A stretch of DNA of 64,000 nucleotides. Source: Rhodoblastus sp963804045. Its GTDB lineage: Bacteria > Pseudomonadota > Alphaproteobacteria > Rhizobiales > Beijerinckiaceae. Location: the NCBI GenBank assembly GCA_963804045.1, contig CAWDOR010000040.1, positions 1 to 64,000 on the forward strand. The letters run 5' to 3'. The position numbers and the translations under genes were made by a program. Below the pieces are notes generated by a model. That model was not told the origin of the DNA. It was given only the letters and a program-made list of their open reading frames with translations, and searched no databases. Of this stretch, positions 36,396 to 45,799 are shown in pieces. Position 1 is the stretch's first letter; each line of letters begins with the position of its first letter.

Positions 36396-36773
36396 TCACG
36401 CGGAATATTGGCTCAGCGCCTCTTCCGAGACCGGGGTGATCGACACGGATTCCCCGCAGCCGCAGGCCGCGGTTTCGTTGGGATTCTCGAATGTGAAGGT
36501 CGCCGAGAGCTTGCTGGTCTGGAAATCCATGCGCGCGCCGATCAGGAACAGCACCGCCTTGGGATCGATAAGAACTTTCGCGCCCTTGTCCTCGACCACG
36601 ACTTCGCCGGGCCTCTGCGCCTCGGCCAGTTCCACCGTATAGGACATGCCGGCGCAGCCGCCGTTCCTGACCCCGACGCGCAAGGCCATGGCCGCGCCTC
36701 CGGCCTTTTCGACCAGGATTTTCACCCGCGTCGCGGCGGCGTCGGTCAGTTCCATCAGGGGGCGAGCGGCCAT
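36396..36773 (-). CDS. A-type Fe-S cluster carrier (IscA/ErpA/SufA family)
   Basis: 125 residues from the ATG at 36773. It shows MELTDAAATRVKILVE, the first cluster Cys in RNGGCAGMSY, and the pair in CGCGES near the C-terminus. These three Cys bind Fe-S clusters for transfer to targets. It lies between ccoG (same strand) and trpG (divergent). The exact paralogue cannot be told. Confidence 0.9.
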   Translation of the reverse strand: MAARPLMELTDAAATRVKILVEKAGGAAMALRVGVRNGGCAGMSYTVELAEAQRPGEVVVEDKGAKVLIDPKAVLFLIGARMDFQTSKLSATFTFENPNETAACGCGESVSITPVSEEALSQYSA

Positions 36774-36895
36774 TTTGCTTTTCCTCGGGAAAACGGGTTT
36801 GCGTTCAATATAGGGGCGAAGCGCCTTCGGTGAAAGGTGCGGCAATTGACTTCGCCCGGAGCCCGGCTCAAAACAGCCGCTCCAAAGAGGCATAG

Positions 36896-37498
36896 ATGAC
36901 CACCCTGACGCTGATCGACAATTACGATTCCTTCACCTTCAACCTCGTGCATTATTTCGGCGCGCTGGGGGCGCGGGTCAAAGTCCTGCGCAACGATCAG
37001 CAGTCGGTGGACGAGATCGTCAACGAGGACCCGGATTGCCTGGTGCTGTCGCCCGGCCCTTGCACCCCGCGCGAAGCGGGAATCTGCCTCGATCTGATCC
37101 GCGCCGCCGCCGACAGGATTCCGCTGTTTGGCGTCTGCCTCGGCCATCAGGCGATCGGCGAGGTTTTCGGCGGCGAAGTGGTGCGCGCGCCCTCGCCTGT
37201 CCATGGCAAGGTCGCCGAAATCATCCACACGGGCGAAACGGTGTTTCACGGCCTGCCGAGCCCGTTCAAGGCGACCCGCTATCATTCGCTGGTTGTGCGC
37301 CGCGAGACCCTGCCGACCGAACTGGCGGTGACCGCCGAGACCTCGGACGGCCTGATCATGGGCCTCAGCCATATCACCCATCCCGTCCACGGCGTGCAAT
37401 TCCATCCCGAGAGCATAGCCTCCGAACATGGCCATGCGCTCTTGAAAAACTTTCTGGAACTGGCGCGCAAATGGAACGCCGCCAAGGGGAGACGGTGA
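36896..37498 (+). CDS. trpG: Anthranilate synthase component II (glutamine amidotransferase)
   Basis: 200 residues, class I glutamine amidotransferase. It supplies ammonia from glutamine to TrpE for anthranilate formation. LIDNYDSFTFNLVHY is at the N-terminus, catalytic Cys81 in FGVCLGHQAIG, and the His/Glu pair in VQFHPESI (about 165). trpE is not in this window. It runs straight into trpD with one intervening base. Confidence 0.96.
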   Translation: MTTLTLIDNYDSFTFNLVHYFGALGARVKVLRNDQQSVDEIVNEDPDCLVLSPGPCTPREAGICLDLIRAAADRIPLFGVCLGHQAIGEVFGGEVVRAPSPVHGKVAEIIHTGETVFHGLPSPFKATRYHSLVVRRETLPTELAVTAETSDGLIMGLSHITHPVHGVQFHPESIASEHGHALLKNFLELARKWNAAKGRR

Positions 37499-37499
37499 C

Positions 37500-38534
37500 A
37501 TGGAGGCGTTCAAACCCTTTCTGGCGAAAATCGCCGAACGCGCTTCCTTGAGTCGCGAAGAGGCGGAGCAGGCCTTTGGCCTGATGCTCGCCGGCGAGGC
37601 GACGCCGGCGCAGATCGGCGCCTTTCTCATGGGTCTGCGGGTGCGCGGCGAGACGCTGGACGAATTGACCGGCGCGGTCTCCGCCATGCGCGCCCGCATG
37701 TTGCGGGTCCAGGCGCCAAAAGGCTCCATCGACGTGGTCGGCACCGGCGGCGACGGCGCCCAGACCTATAATATCTCGACGCTGGCCGCGATTATCGTCG
37801 CCGCCTGCGGCGTGCCCGTGGCCAAGCATGGCAATCGCGCCGCCAGCTCCTTTTCCGGCGCTTCCGACGTGTTGACCGGGCTTGGGGTGCGCATCGGCAT
37901 CCCCCCCGAGCAGGTGGAAAATTGCCTGCGCGAGGTCAAGATCGGCTTCATGACGGCGCAGGCGCATCATCCGGCCATGGCGCTGGTGGCGCCGACCCGG
38001 AAAGAACTGGGCGTGCGCACTTTGTTCAATCTGCTCGGCCCGCTGTCCAATCCGGCCGGCGTCACACGGGCGCTGATCGGCGTCGCCGACAGCAGGTGGA
38101 TGGATTACATCGCCCAGACGCTGCGCGCGCTCGGCGCGGAAAAAATCTGGATCGCCCATGGCGCCGACGGGCTCGACGAGATCACCACCACGGGACCGAC
38201 CGAGATCATCGAACTCGACGGGCAGGACATCCGCAAATTCGCCGTCACCCCGGAAGAAGCCGGCCTGAAACGCGCCACCCTGGCCGATCTGCGCGGCGGC
38301 GATCCCGCCTATAACGCGGCGGCGCTGCGCGGCGTGCTCGCCGGCCAGAAAAACGCCTATCGCGACATCGCCGTGCTCAACGCCGCCGCCGCGCTGATCG
38401 TCGCCGGCGCGGCCGGGACGCTGGCCGAGGGCGCCCGTCTGGCGGAATCGGCGCTCGACGATGGAAGGGCGCGCGACACGCTTGAAAATCTGATAAGACT
38501 GAGCAAAGAGGACGCGGTTCCCGCCGCGCGTTAG
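37500..38534 (+). CDS. trpD: Anthranilate phosphoribosyltransferase
   Basis: 344 residues. It joins anthranilate and PRPP. Glycine loop VVGTGGDGAQTYNIST (~80-95), KHGNRAASSFSGASDVLTGLG, and the metal-binding GADGLDEITTTGPTEI are in order. It starts one base after the trpG stop and ends 22 bp before trpC. Confidence 0.97.
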   Translation: MEAFKPFLAKIAERASLSREEAEQAFGLMLAGEATPAQIGAFLMGLRVRGETLDELTGAVSAMRARMLRVQAPKGSIDVVGTGGDGAQTYNISTLAAIIVAACGVPVAKHGNRAASSFSGASDVLTGLGVRIGIPPEQVENCLREVKIGFMTAQAHHPAMALVAPTRKELGVRTLFNLLGPLSNPAGVTRALIGVADSRWMDYIAQTLRALGAEKIWIAHGADGLDEITTTGPTEIIELDGQDIRKFAVTPEEAGLKRATLADLRGGDPAYNAAALRGVLAGQKNAYRDIAVLNAAAALIVAGAAGTLAEGARLAESALDDGRARDTLENLIRLSKEDAVPAAR

Positions 38535-38556
38535 AAGAACGTCCCCAAGGTCAGCC

Positions 38557-39366
38557 ATGCCCGATATTTTGAGAAAAATCGAAGCCTACAAGCGCACCGA
38601 GATTTCCGAGGCGAAAGTGCGCCTGCCGCTCTCCACTTTGGAGCGCAAGGCGCATGAGGCCGAACCGCCGCGCGGTTTCATCCGCGCCTTGCGCGACAAG
38701 GTCGCCGCCGACCAGCCGGCGCTGATCGCGGAAGTCAAAAAAGCCAGCCCGTCCAAGGGGCTGATCCGCGCCGCGTTCGATCCGGTCGAACTGGCCCGCG
38801 CCTATGAGGCCAATGGCGCTGCCTGTCTCTCGGTGCTGACCGACGGCCCCTCCTTCCAGGGCAAGCTCGAAGACCTGACCGCCGCCCGCGCCAGCGTGCG
38901 CCTGCCGGTTCTGCGCAAGGATTTTCTGTTCGACCCCTATCAGGTCTATCAGGCCCGCGCCGCCGGCGCCGATTGCATCCTGATCATCATGGCCTGCGTC
39001 AACGATCGCGAGGCCAAGGCGCTCAACGCGGCGGCCCACGATCTGCACATGGATGTGCTGGCCGAGGCCCATGACGAGGCGGAACTCGACCGCGCGCTGG
39101 CGCTGGAGACGCCGCTGGTTGGCGTCAACAATCGCAATTTGCGCGATTTCACGGTTTCGCTGGAAACCAGCGTCCGTCTCGCCGCCCGCGTCCCCAAGGA
39201 TAAGCTGGTGGTGGCGGAGAGCGGCATAGGCTCTCACGCCGACCTCCTGCATTTGCGCAACGCCGGGGTCAACGTATTCCTGGTCGGCGAGAGCCTGATG
39301 CGCCAGGACGATGTCGGCGCCGCCACCCGCGAGCTTTTGACCGGCGCGGCGAAACAGCCGGCGTAA
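38557..39366 (+). CDS. trpC: Indole-3-glycerol phosphate synthase
   Basis: 269 residues, TIM barrel. It cyclises CdRP to indole-3-glycerol phosphate. ALIAEVKKASPSKGLIR carries the catalytic Lys and Glu, with LRKDFLFDPYQV, VGVNNRNLRDFTV, VAESGI and FLVGESLMR following as usual. Part of the trpGDC-moaC block. Confidence 0.97.
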   Translation: MPDILRKIEAYKRTEISEAKVRLPLSTLERKAHEAEPPRGFIRALRDKVAADQPALIAEVKKASPSKGLIRAAFDPVELARAYEANGAACLSVLTDGPSFQGKLEDLTAARASVRLPVLRKDFLFDPYQVYQARAAGADCILIIMACVNDREAKALNAAAHDLHMDVLAEAHDEAELDRALALETPLVGVNNRNLRDFTVSLETSVRLAARVPKDKLVVAESGIGSHADLLHLRNAGVNVFLVGESLMRQDDVGAATRELLTGAAKQPA

Positions 39367-39373
39367 GACTCAC

Positions 39374-39862
39374 ATGAGCGGGGGCGCAAAACTCACCCAT
39401 CTGAACCCGGCGGGCGAGGCCCATATGGTCGATGTCTCCGCCAAGCCCGCCACGACCCGCGAGGCCGAGGCGCGCGGCTGTGTGATCATGGCCCCGGAGA
39501 CGCTCGAACTTTGCCTGTCCGGCCAGGCGAAAAAGGGCGATGTTTTTGGCGCGGCGCGAATCGCCGCAATCATGGCGGCGAAGAAAACTCACGATCTCAT
39601 CCCGCTCTGCCATCCTCTCGCCCTGTCCAAGGTGGAAGTGGAGATTTCGCCGGCCCCCGCCCTGCCCGGCGTCGAGGTTTTGGCCCGCGCCAAGGTTTTT
39701 GGCGAGACCGGCGTGGAGATGGAGGCTTTGATGGCCGTCTCCGTGGCCTGCCTGACCATTTACGACATGCTCAAGGCCGCCGACCGCGCCATGCGCATCG
39801 ACAATATCCGGCTGGTGCGCAAAACCGGCGGCAAGTCAGGCGATTTTTTCCGCGCGGAGTGA
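39374..39862 (+). CDS. moaC: Cyclic pyranopterin monophosphate synthase
   Basis: 162 residues. MoaC forms cPMP in molybdenum cofactor synthesis. It shows HMVDVSAKPATTREAEARG, AKKTHDLIPLCHPL, EVLARAKVFGETGVEMEALMAVSVACLTIYDMLKA, and the final RLVRKTGGKSGDF. It lies 7 bp after trpC. Its last 27 bases overlap the end of the convergent gene at 39836-40372. Confidence 0.97.
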   Translation: MSGGAKLTHLNPAGEAHMVDVSAKPATTREAEARGCVIMAPETLELCLSGQAKKGDVFGAARIAAIMAAKKTHDLIPLCHPLALSKVEVEISPAPALPGVEVLARAKVFGETGVEMEALMAVSVACLTIYDMLKAADRAMRIDNIRLVRKTGGKSGDFFRAE

Positions 39863-40372
39863 GCGGTTCAAGCGCAAGCCCAAAACCGCCAGCGCCAGCA
39901 GGATCAGCACGGGATCGAACAGGGCGTCGAACAGATTGTCGTAGAGGCCCGCGCCATAGGCGAGCAGGTCGGCGCCGAGCAAGGCCAGAGCCGCGCGCTC
40001 GCCGCGCCAGGCCCAGAACCCGCCGAGAAGAGTCAAAACCGCGAGAAGTCCGCGCGGGTGAAAACCGAAATCATAGGGATCGATGGGGCCAAGGCCCAAA
40101 GCGGCGGCCTCGAAGGCCAATCCGCCGAGCGCCAGCAGAGCCAAAACGCCCGATCCGACCCGCAGCGCCCGCAGAAAAGCCAGGCGGTAAAGCGCAATCT
40201 GAATCAGGGTGAAGGAGGCCGCCGGCAGCGCCGCCAGCAGATAGGGCGCGGCGAAAATGCCGGCGAGCAGGCCGGCGAGTCCGACCCAGCGCCGCCCACG
40301 GATCGGGATCAGGCTGAGCGCCGCGCCCAAAACCGCCGCCGGAGCGTAATGCATGAGGGAGGCAAAACTCAT
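39836..40372 (-). CDS. Membrane protein paired with a sialidase-like protein
   Basis: 178 residues from the ATG at 40372, whose ATGA overlaps the stop of the gene at 40369-41499. Five or six hydrophobic segments, rich in Leu/Ala/Gly, cover most of its length (LLAGIFAAPYLLAALPAAS, VLALLALGGLAFEAAALGL, VLTLLGGFWAWRGE). No enzymatic motif. The coupling suggests it acts with the sialidase-like protein, for instance as an export or anchor partner. Confidence 0.65.
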   Translation of the reverse strand: MSFASLMHYAPAAVLGAALSLIPIRGRRWVGLAGLLAGIFAAPYLLAALPAASFTLIQIALYRLAFLRALRVGSGVLALLALGGLAFEAAALGLGPIDPYDFGFHPRGLLAVLTLLGGFWAWRGERAALALLGADLLAYGAGLYDNLFDALFDPVLILLALAVLGLRLNRSLRAEKIA

Positions 40373-41499
40373 GGGGCGCACAGCCCCTTGAGATCGGGGC
40401 CCGATCGCCTGTGGACCAGATCGGCGTAATTGCGCGAAAAGGCGAGATGGACAGCGCCGTCGCGCGTCTCCAGCAGGCTCGGATAGGCGAAATCGTCCTG
40501 GCCGCTCGCCGAGGCCGCGACCACGCAGAGTTCGTCCCAGCCGCGGCCGCCATCCTGCGACTGAAACAAAACCAGCGGATTGCGCTTTTTCCCCGGCGCC
40601 GGATTGGCGGCGAGCAGCAATTTTCCGTCGCGCAGCCGCAGCAACGCTGTGAAAGAATCCTCGTTGACGATGTCGAGCGGCGGCAAGGCCCGCCAGCTCA
40701 GGCCGGCATTGTCGGTCTCCACCGCCATGATCCGCCCCGCCCCCTTGCCGGAATCGCGCAGCAGCGCCAGCGCGTGTCGGGCGTCGAACACGGCGATGGA
40801 AGGTTGCAGCGCCGGACGCGGCGTAGGCAGCCGGGTCTTTTCCAGGATCGCGCCGTCTGGCGACAGCCGCAGCCATTCGCCGCGCAGGTCGATCAGTTCA
40901 TGATAGACCGGCAGGCCGATCCCGCCCTCCTCAAGCGCCACCGGCGCGCCGCGCGAAAGCGTGGAGATGTTGAGGAAGGGCGAGGCGAAAAGCTTTCGCG
41001 GCGCCGACCAGTTTGCGCCGAAATCGTCGGAAAAGGCGTGATTGAGCGAACTGGCCGCCCAGCCGCCGATGCCGACGCTGACATAAAACAGATGGAGACG
41101 ATCGCCGGCGACAAACAGCACGGGATTGCCGAGATGATCGGTGAAGGCCCCGGTGGCGGCTTGGGTTTGCGCGGCGGTCATAATCCGGCGCGGCGCCGAC
41201 CATCCCTTGCCGTCGCGCAGGCTCAGCCAGAGCGCGACATCGGGCGCGCTCTCCTTGGCTCCCGCGTACCACACCGCCGCCAGCCGGCCGTCGGCGAGTT
41301 CGGCGAGGCTGATCGCATGTTGATAGGGCGCGACGCGCGGCAGCATATCTTCGAGAGCGGGCGGCGGCGTCGGCGACGCCAAGGGCGGGGACGGCGGGAC
41401 GAAAGCCGCGGGCTGCGGCGCGGGCGCGCGGAACAACGCCGCCAGCAGGCCGCAGGCGAAAAGGGGCAAGGCTGGCGAGAGTTTTGGGACGGCCGCCAT
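40369..41499 (-). CDS. Exo-alpha-sialidase-like (BNR-repeat) protein
   Basis: 376 residues. An N-terminal signal or anchor segment (about 8-24) is followed by a Pro-rich linker (~25-48) and a beta-propeller. Asp-box-like units (S-x-D-x-G-x-x-W) are visible: FSDDFGANWSAP (about 150-161), TDNAGLSWRAL and QSQDGGRGWDEL. This places it in the BNR/neuraminidase-like group, but an Arg triad for sialic-acid catalysis is not obvious. The substrate could be another glycan. Overlaps the next gene. Confidence 0.7.
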   Translation of the reverse strand: MAAVPKLSPALPLFACGLLAALFRAPAPQPAAFVPPSPPLASPTPPPALEDMLPRVAPYQHAISLAELADGRLAAVWYAGAKESAPDVALWLSLRDGKGWSAPRRIMTAAQTQAATGAFTDHLGNPVLFVAGDRLHLFYVSVGIGGWAASSLNHAFSDDFGANWSAPRKLFASPFLNISTLSRGAPVALEEGGIGLPVYHELIDLRGEWLRLSPDGAILEKTRLPTPRPALQPSIAVFDARHALALLRDSGKGAGRIMAVETDNAGLSWRALPPLDIVNEDSFTALLRLRDGKLLLAANPAPGKKRNPLVLFQSQDGGRGWDELCVVAASASGQDDFAYPSLLETRDGAVHLAFSRNYADLVHRRSGPDLKGLCAP

Positions 41500-41539
41500 G
41501 GGTGTCGCGCGCCCTCCTCCGACGCTCAGCTAAGCGGAG

Positions 41540-42953
41540 TCAGCGCCGGCGCTTCTTCTTGTCGAAGGGATTATCCCCCTGTTTCAAAGTCATGCGGATC
41601 GGCGTGCCCGGCAAGGAAAAAAACTGCCGCAAGCCGTTCATCAGAAAGCGGCGATAGGATTCCGGCAATTCGTCGAGCTGATTGCCGAACAGGACGAAAT
41701 GCGGCGGGCGCGCCTTGGGCTGGGTGATATAGCGGATTTTTATCCGCCGGCCGGAAACCGCCGGCGGCGGGTTCTGGTCGATCACCCCCTCCAGCCAGCG
41801 ATTGAGCCGCCCCGTGGACAGGCGCTTGTTCCAGACTTCGTGGGCGCTCAAAATGGCGGCCATCAAGCCGTCGAAGTCCCGCGCCGGTCGCGCCGGAGAC
41901 CGGCATGACCAGCGCGCCGCGCACCTGCGGCAACAGACGCGCCGCCTCTTCGCGCAAGACGTTGATTTCCGCCTTGTCGGCGATCAAATCCCATTTATTG
42001 ACGGCGATCACCAGCGCCCGGCCTTCGCGCACCACCAGGTCGGTAATGCTCAGATCCTGTTTTTCGAAGGGGATGGTGGCGTCGAGCAGCACCACCACGA
42101 CTTCGGCGAAACGGATGGCGCGCAGCGCGTCGGCGGCGGCGAGCTTTTCCAGCTTTTCCTCGACGCGGGCGCGCCGGCGCAGCCCCGCCGTGTCGAAAAT
42201 CTTCATCTGCCGCTCGACGTCGCGGCCGCGCCAGAGGAAATCGACGCCGATGGAATCGCGGGTGATCCCGGCTTCCGGTCCGACCAGCAGCCGGTCCTCG
42301 CCGAGAATGCGGTTGATCAGCGTGGATTTGCCGGCATTGGGCCGCCCGACCACGGCGATGCGCAAAGGCTTGGTCGGATCGAGCTCGCTGCCTTCCTCCT
42401 CCTCACCCAGCACCAGCCTTTCGCGGCGCTCGTCATCGTCCTCGGACAGTTCGGTGGCCTCGGGCAAAGCCTTCAGCAGCGCCGAGTAAAGTTCGGCGAA
42501 ACCGTCGCCATGTTCGGCGGACAAAGCCACGGGATCGCCCAGGCCGAGATCGAAGGCCTCATAGGCGCCCGCCTCGCCCACCCGGCCCTCGGCCTTGTTG
42601 GCGACGAGGATCAGCGGTTTTGACGCGCGACGGACAAGAGAGGCGAAATAGCGGTCCTCGGGGGTGATGCCGACACGGGCGTCGATGACGAAGAAAATCC
42701 CGTCGGCCTCGTCGATCGCGGCCTCGGTCTGGGCGCGCATCCGCCCGGTGAGGGAGACGGAATCGCCCTCCTCCAGCCCGGCCGTGTCGATCACGGTGAA
42801 ATTGAGATCGCCGAGCCTGGCCTCGCCGGAACGGCGGTCGCGGGTCACCCCCGGCTGGTCGTCCACCAGAGCCAGTTTCTTGCCCACCAGCCGGTTGAAC
42901 AGGGTGGATTTGCCGACATTGGGGCGGCCGATAATGGCTATGGCGAAGGTCAT
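41540..42953 (-). CDS. der: Ribosome-assembly GTPase Der (EngA), frameshifted
   Basis: About 470 residues if corrected. Two tandem G domains: GRPNVGKSTLFNRL, DTAGLEEG and ANKAEG in the first (1-165), then GRPNAGKSTLINRI, DTAGLRRR and VNKWDL in the second, then the KH-like C-terminus (WNKRLSTGRLNRWLEGVI..KARPPHFVLFGN). Der is required for 50S assembly. As sequenced, the first frame passes GATGAGL at TTCG (41872-41875) and then reads nonsense to 41571, while the correct C-terminus lies in another frame from 41866 to 41540. Removing one base gives GLDGLMAAILSAH. It begins one base after the YfgM-like gene. Confidence 0.94.
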
Positions 42954-42954
42954 G

Positions 42955-43653
42955 TCACTTCTGGGACGGAGGAGGCGCGCTTGGCGCGGGCGCCGGCGCG
43001 GAGGGCGCGAAGCGGCCAGCGCCGCGCGCCAGAGCTTGCAAGGCTTCGGCGCGCTGGCGGATGGCGGCGGGCGCGTTGGGGTCGATGACGATGCGGTCGA
43101 GCTGGCGGCCGGCTTCTTCGGCGTCGCCGCGCTTCAGCGCCGCAAGGGCCAGCATTTCCCGGGCGGAAAAACGGAAGGCGCCGTTCAGCAGCGGGCCGAA
43201 ACGCTGCTCCAGTTCAGCCTTGTCGGCCTCATCGACGCGCAAAAAGCCGGCGCGCAGCCGCGCGGTCTCCTGAAACAGCGGCGGCGTCCTGGCGTCGGCG
43301 GCGAGCGCGTCGAGATCCTTCACCGCCCCGGCCTTGTCGGTAAGGCTCTTCTCCTCGGCAGCGCGCAGGCTGGCGAGCAGACGATAGCCCTGCGGCGCGT
43401 CGGCCGCGAGCGCGGCGAAAGCGATGGAGGCCTCGGCCGGCTTGTTGGCGCGAGCGAGCGCCTGCGCCGTCTCATAGATGGCGCCAGCCGCGTTGGCGGC
43501 TTCGGTCTGCTTGAAATGCAGATAGGAATAGATCGCGGTGGCGATGACGATGGCCGCCGCGCCGCCATAGACGAGGATCGAATATTTTGCCCAGGCCGTC
43601 GCCAGCCTGTCGGTGCGGACGTCTTCATCGACTTCGCGAAATATGTCGGCCAT
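42955..43653 (-). CDS. YfgM-like tetratricopeptide membrane protein
   Basis: 232 residues. Short cytoplasmic N-terminus (ADIFREVDEDVRTDRLATAWAKY), one membrane helix (about 26-44), then a periplasmic helical domain with TPR-like repeats and a Pro/Ala-rich tail. This matches the YfgM/DUF2133-like family found next to bamB and der, which links Sec secretion to periplasmic chaperones. It ends one base before der starts, an operon seen widely. Confidence 0.82.
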   Translation of the reverse strand: MADIFREVDEDVRTDRLATAWAKYSILVYGGAAAIVIATAIYSYLHFKQTEAANAAGAIYETAQALARANKPAEASIAFAALAADAPQGYRLLASLRAAEEKSLTDKAGAVKDLDALAADARTPPLFQETARLRAGFLRVDEADKAELEQRFGPLLNGAFRFSAREMLALAALKRGDAEEAGRQLDRIVIDPNAPAAIRQRAEALQALARGAGRFAPSAPAPAPSAPPPSQK

Positions 43654-43722
43654 CGCCTGTCCCTTGGATGCTTCTTGCCGCCCGCGATTAGCATGGCGCG
43701 ACGGATAAGGCGAGTTTTTCGG

Positions 43723-44334
43723 TTATCGGCCCAAAGCCTCGATCGCCGCGCGCATCAGATCCATCTGGCTGCGCGCGCCGAGCTTGGCTTTCAGCGCCGT
43801 GCAATTATTGGCGATGGTCTTGTAGGAGACGCCGAGCTTGTCGGCGATTCCGCCCATGTCGTCGCCCGCCGCCAGCAGCCGGACGATTTCCAGCTCGCGC
43901 GCCGACAGATTTGTCAGCGGGTCGTTGTAACGGGCGAAAGCCATTTTGCGCGCGAGATCGGCCGGCAGCCAGGTTTCGCCGGACAAGACCGTTTTCAGCG
44001 CCGGCAGCAGCAGCATGGGATCGTCGGTCTTGGCGATATAGCCGCGCGCCCCGGCCTGGATGGCGCGGGCGGCGAAGGCCGGATCGTCGTTCATGCTGAA
44101 CATGACGATTTTCGCGCCCGGCTCCTGTTTCAAAATGCGTTGCGCCAGGTCGAAGCCCGAGACGCCCGGCAGATTAATGTCCACCAGGCAAATGTCGGGG
44201 TTCACGGCGCAAAAGGCGCCAAAACCCGCCTCGGCTTCGGCGGCGTCGAAAATTTCCACGCCCGGCTCGGCGGCGAGCAGCGCCTTGCAGCCGGAAACCA
44301 CAACCGGATGATCGTCGACGATGAGAATGCGCAT
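43723..44334 (-). CDS. LuxR-type response regulator
   Basis: 203 residues from the ATG at 44334. The receiver has DDHP (9-12), phosphorylated Asp in CLVDINLPG (~53), and Lys in YIAKTD (~103). The C-terminal LuxR HTH is NLSARELEIVRLLAAGDDMGGIADKLGVSYKTIANN (~140-180). It binds DNA after phosphorylation by its partner, most likely the divergent histidine kinase at 44453. Confidence 0.92.
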   Translation of the reverse strand: MRILIVDDHPVVVSGCKALLAAEPGVEIFDAAEAEAGFGAFCAVNPDICLVDINLPGVSGFDLAQRILKQEPGAKIVMFSMNDDPAFAARAIQAGARGYIAKTDDPMLLLPALKTVLSGETWLPADLARKMAFARYNDPLTNLSARELEIVRLLAAGDDMGGIADKLGVSYKTIANNCTALKAKLGARSQMDLMRAAIEALGR

Positions 44335-44452
44335 GCCCGTTCCACTTGAATCGCGCCACAGGATGAAGCCGAACATTTGCGCGCGCAACCGGCATTTGCG
44401 GGCCCGGAGCCGAAAAGCTTGACTCGAAGCCGCCGCCGAATGAGGCTCGCGC

Positions 44453-45765
44453 ATGTCGCTGAAACTGCGCATCGACCTTTTGTTCGGCCTGCTGCTGCTG
44501 TTTGGCCTCGCCGCCGACATTGGCCGCATGACTTTCGCCGCGCGCGACCGCGTCCAGGCCGAAGCCGAGGCCACCAGCCGCATGGCCCGGGATTTCGCTT
44601 TGGCCGCGCTCGCCAATCTGCAAGGCGCGCCGGAAGCCCCGGCCAAATTCCAGGCGCTGATCGCCGGGCTCGAAAGCCAGCGCCATGTGCGCATCGCCTT
44701 TTCCCCCGATGGCCAGGCGGCGGCGGCCGCGACCCTGGCGCCTGATGTCGCCCGGCTGAAGGCGCCCTTGTGGTTTTACGGCCTGATCGGCCCGCAGCAG
44801 AGCGCGACCGTGCTGCCCGCTGTGTTCGACGGCAAGAAAAGCGGCGAGCTGGTGATCGCCGGCGACGCCGCCGACGAGGTCAACGAGGTCTGGCAGGATG
44901 TCGGCGCGCTCGCCCTGACCGGCGGCGCCATGGCGCTGGCCGCGCTGCTCGGCGCCAGCCTGATCCTGGGCCGCACCTTGCGCCCGCTCGACGAATACGG
45001 CCAGGCGCTGGGCCGGCTGCGCGACGGCGATTACGCGGTGCGCGCCACGCCCCAGGGCTCGCCCGAATTCGTCGATCTCTGCGGCAATCTCAACGCGCTG
45101 GCCGAGGCGCTGCAAAAGCTCTCCGCCGACAATCGCGCCCTGATCCTGCGGCTGATGCAGGCGCAGGAGGACGAGCGCCGCGCCATAGCCCACGATCTGC
45201 ACGACGAGATCGGCCCGCATCTCTTCGCCCTGCGCGCCCAGGCCGCCATGTTGCGCGCCGGCCTGCCCGCCGACGAGACCGCGCTTGGCTCCCACGCCGA
45301 AGCGATCTGCGCCGGCGTGGAGACGCTTCAGGACCGAAACCGCGACATATTGCGCCGGCTGCGCCCGACCGCGCTGGACGAACTCGGCCTCGGCCCCGCG
45401 CTGCGCGCCCTGGTCGATCGTTGGCGGGAAGCCGAGTCCTCGGTGGAGGTGACCTTGCGGGTCGAAGACCCTTTCGCCGGGCTGGCGCCCGAGCGCGATC
45501 TGGCGATCTATCGCCTGGTGCAGGAGGCGCTGACCAATATTTATCGACACTCCGGGGCCCGCCACGCGCAGATCGAGATCAGCCGCGACGGCGACGGCGT
45601 CGCCTTGCGCATCGAGGACGATGGCCGAGGTTTTTCCCCGACCTCGTCGCCGGCCTCGGCCTCGCCGGCATGAAGGAAAGATTTGGCGCGCTGGGCGGAA
45701 GCCTGGTTTTCGGCGAGGCGGTCGGCGGCGGCGCGCGAATCTCCGCGTCCATGCCCGCGGCCTGA
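44453..45765 (+). CDS. NarX/UhpB-type sensor histidine kinase (frameshifted)
   Basis: About 437 residues after correction. TM1 (~7-28), a short periplasmic sensor, TM2 (~145-165), HAMP (LRPLDEYGQALGRLRDGDY), HisKA_3 with H-box ERRAIAHDLHDEIG (His in AHDLHDE), and HATPase with N-box EALTNIYRHS and G-box EDDGRGF. As sequenced, the T5C4 run at 45631-45639 lacks one base and the frame ends early at 45673. Adding one base restores FSPDLVAGLGLAGMKERF, the G2 region, and the stop at 45765. Paired with the divergent regulator at 43723-44334. Confidence 0.88.
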
Positions 45766-45799
45766 GTTCTGCCGACCCGTTTACGCGATCCTTGCGCCG

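Noticed and set aside
41540..41866. Separate 108-residue gene at the der 3' end
   Set aside because: It is exactly the KH-like C-terminus of Der and lies in the frame reached by removing one base.
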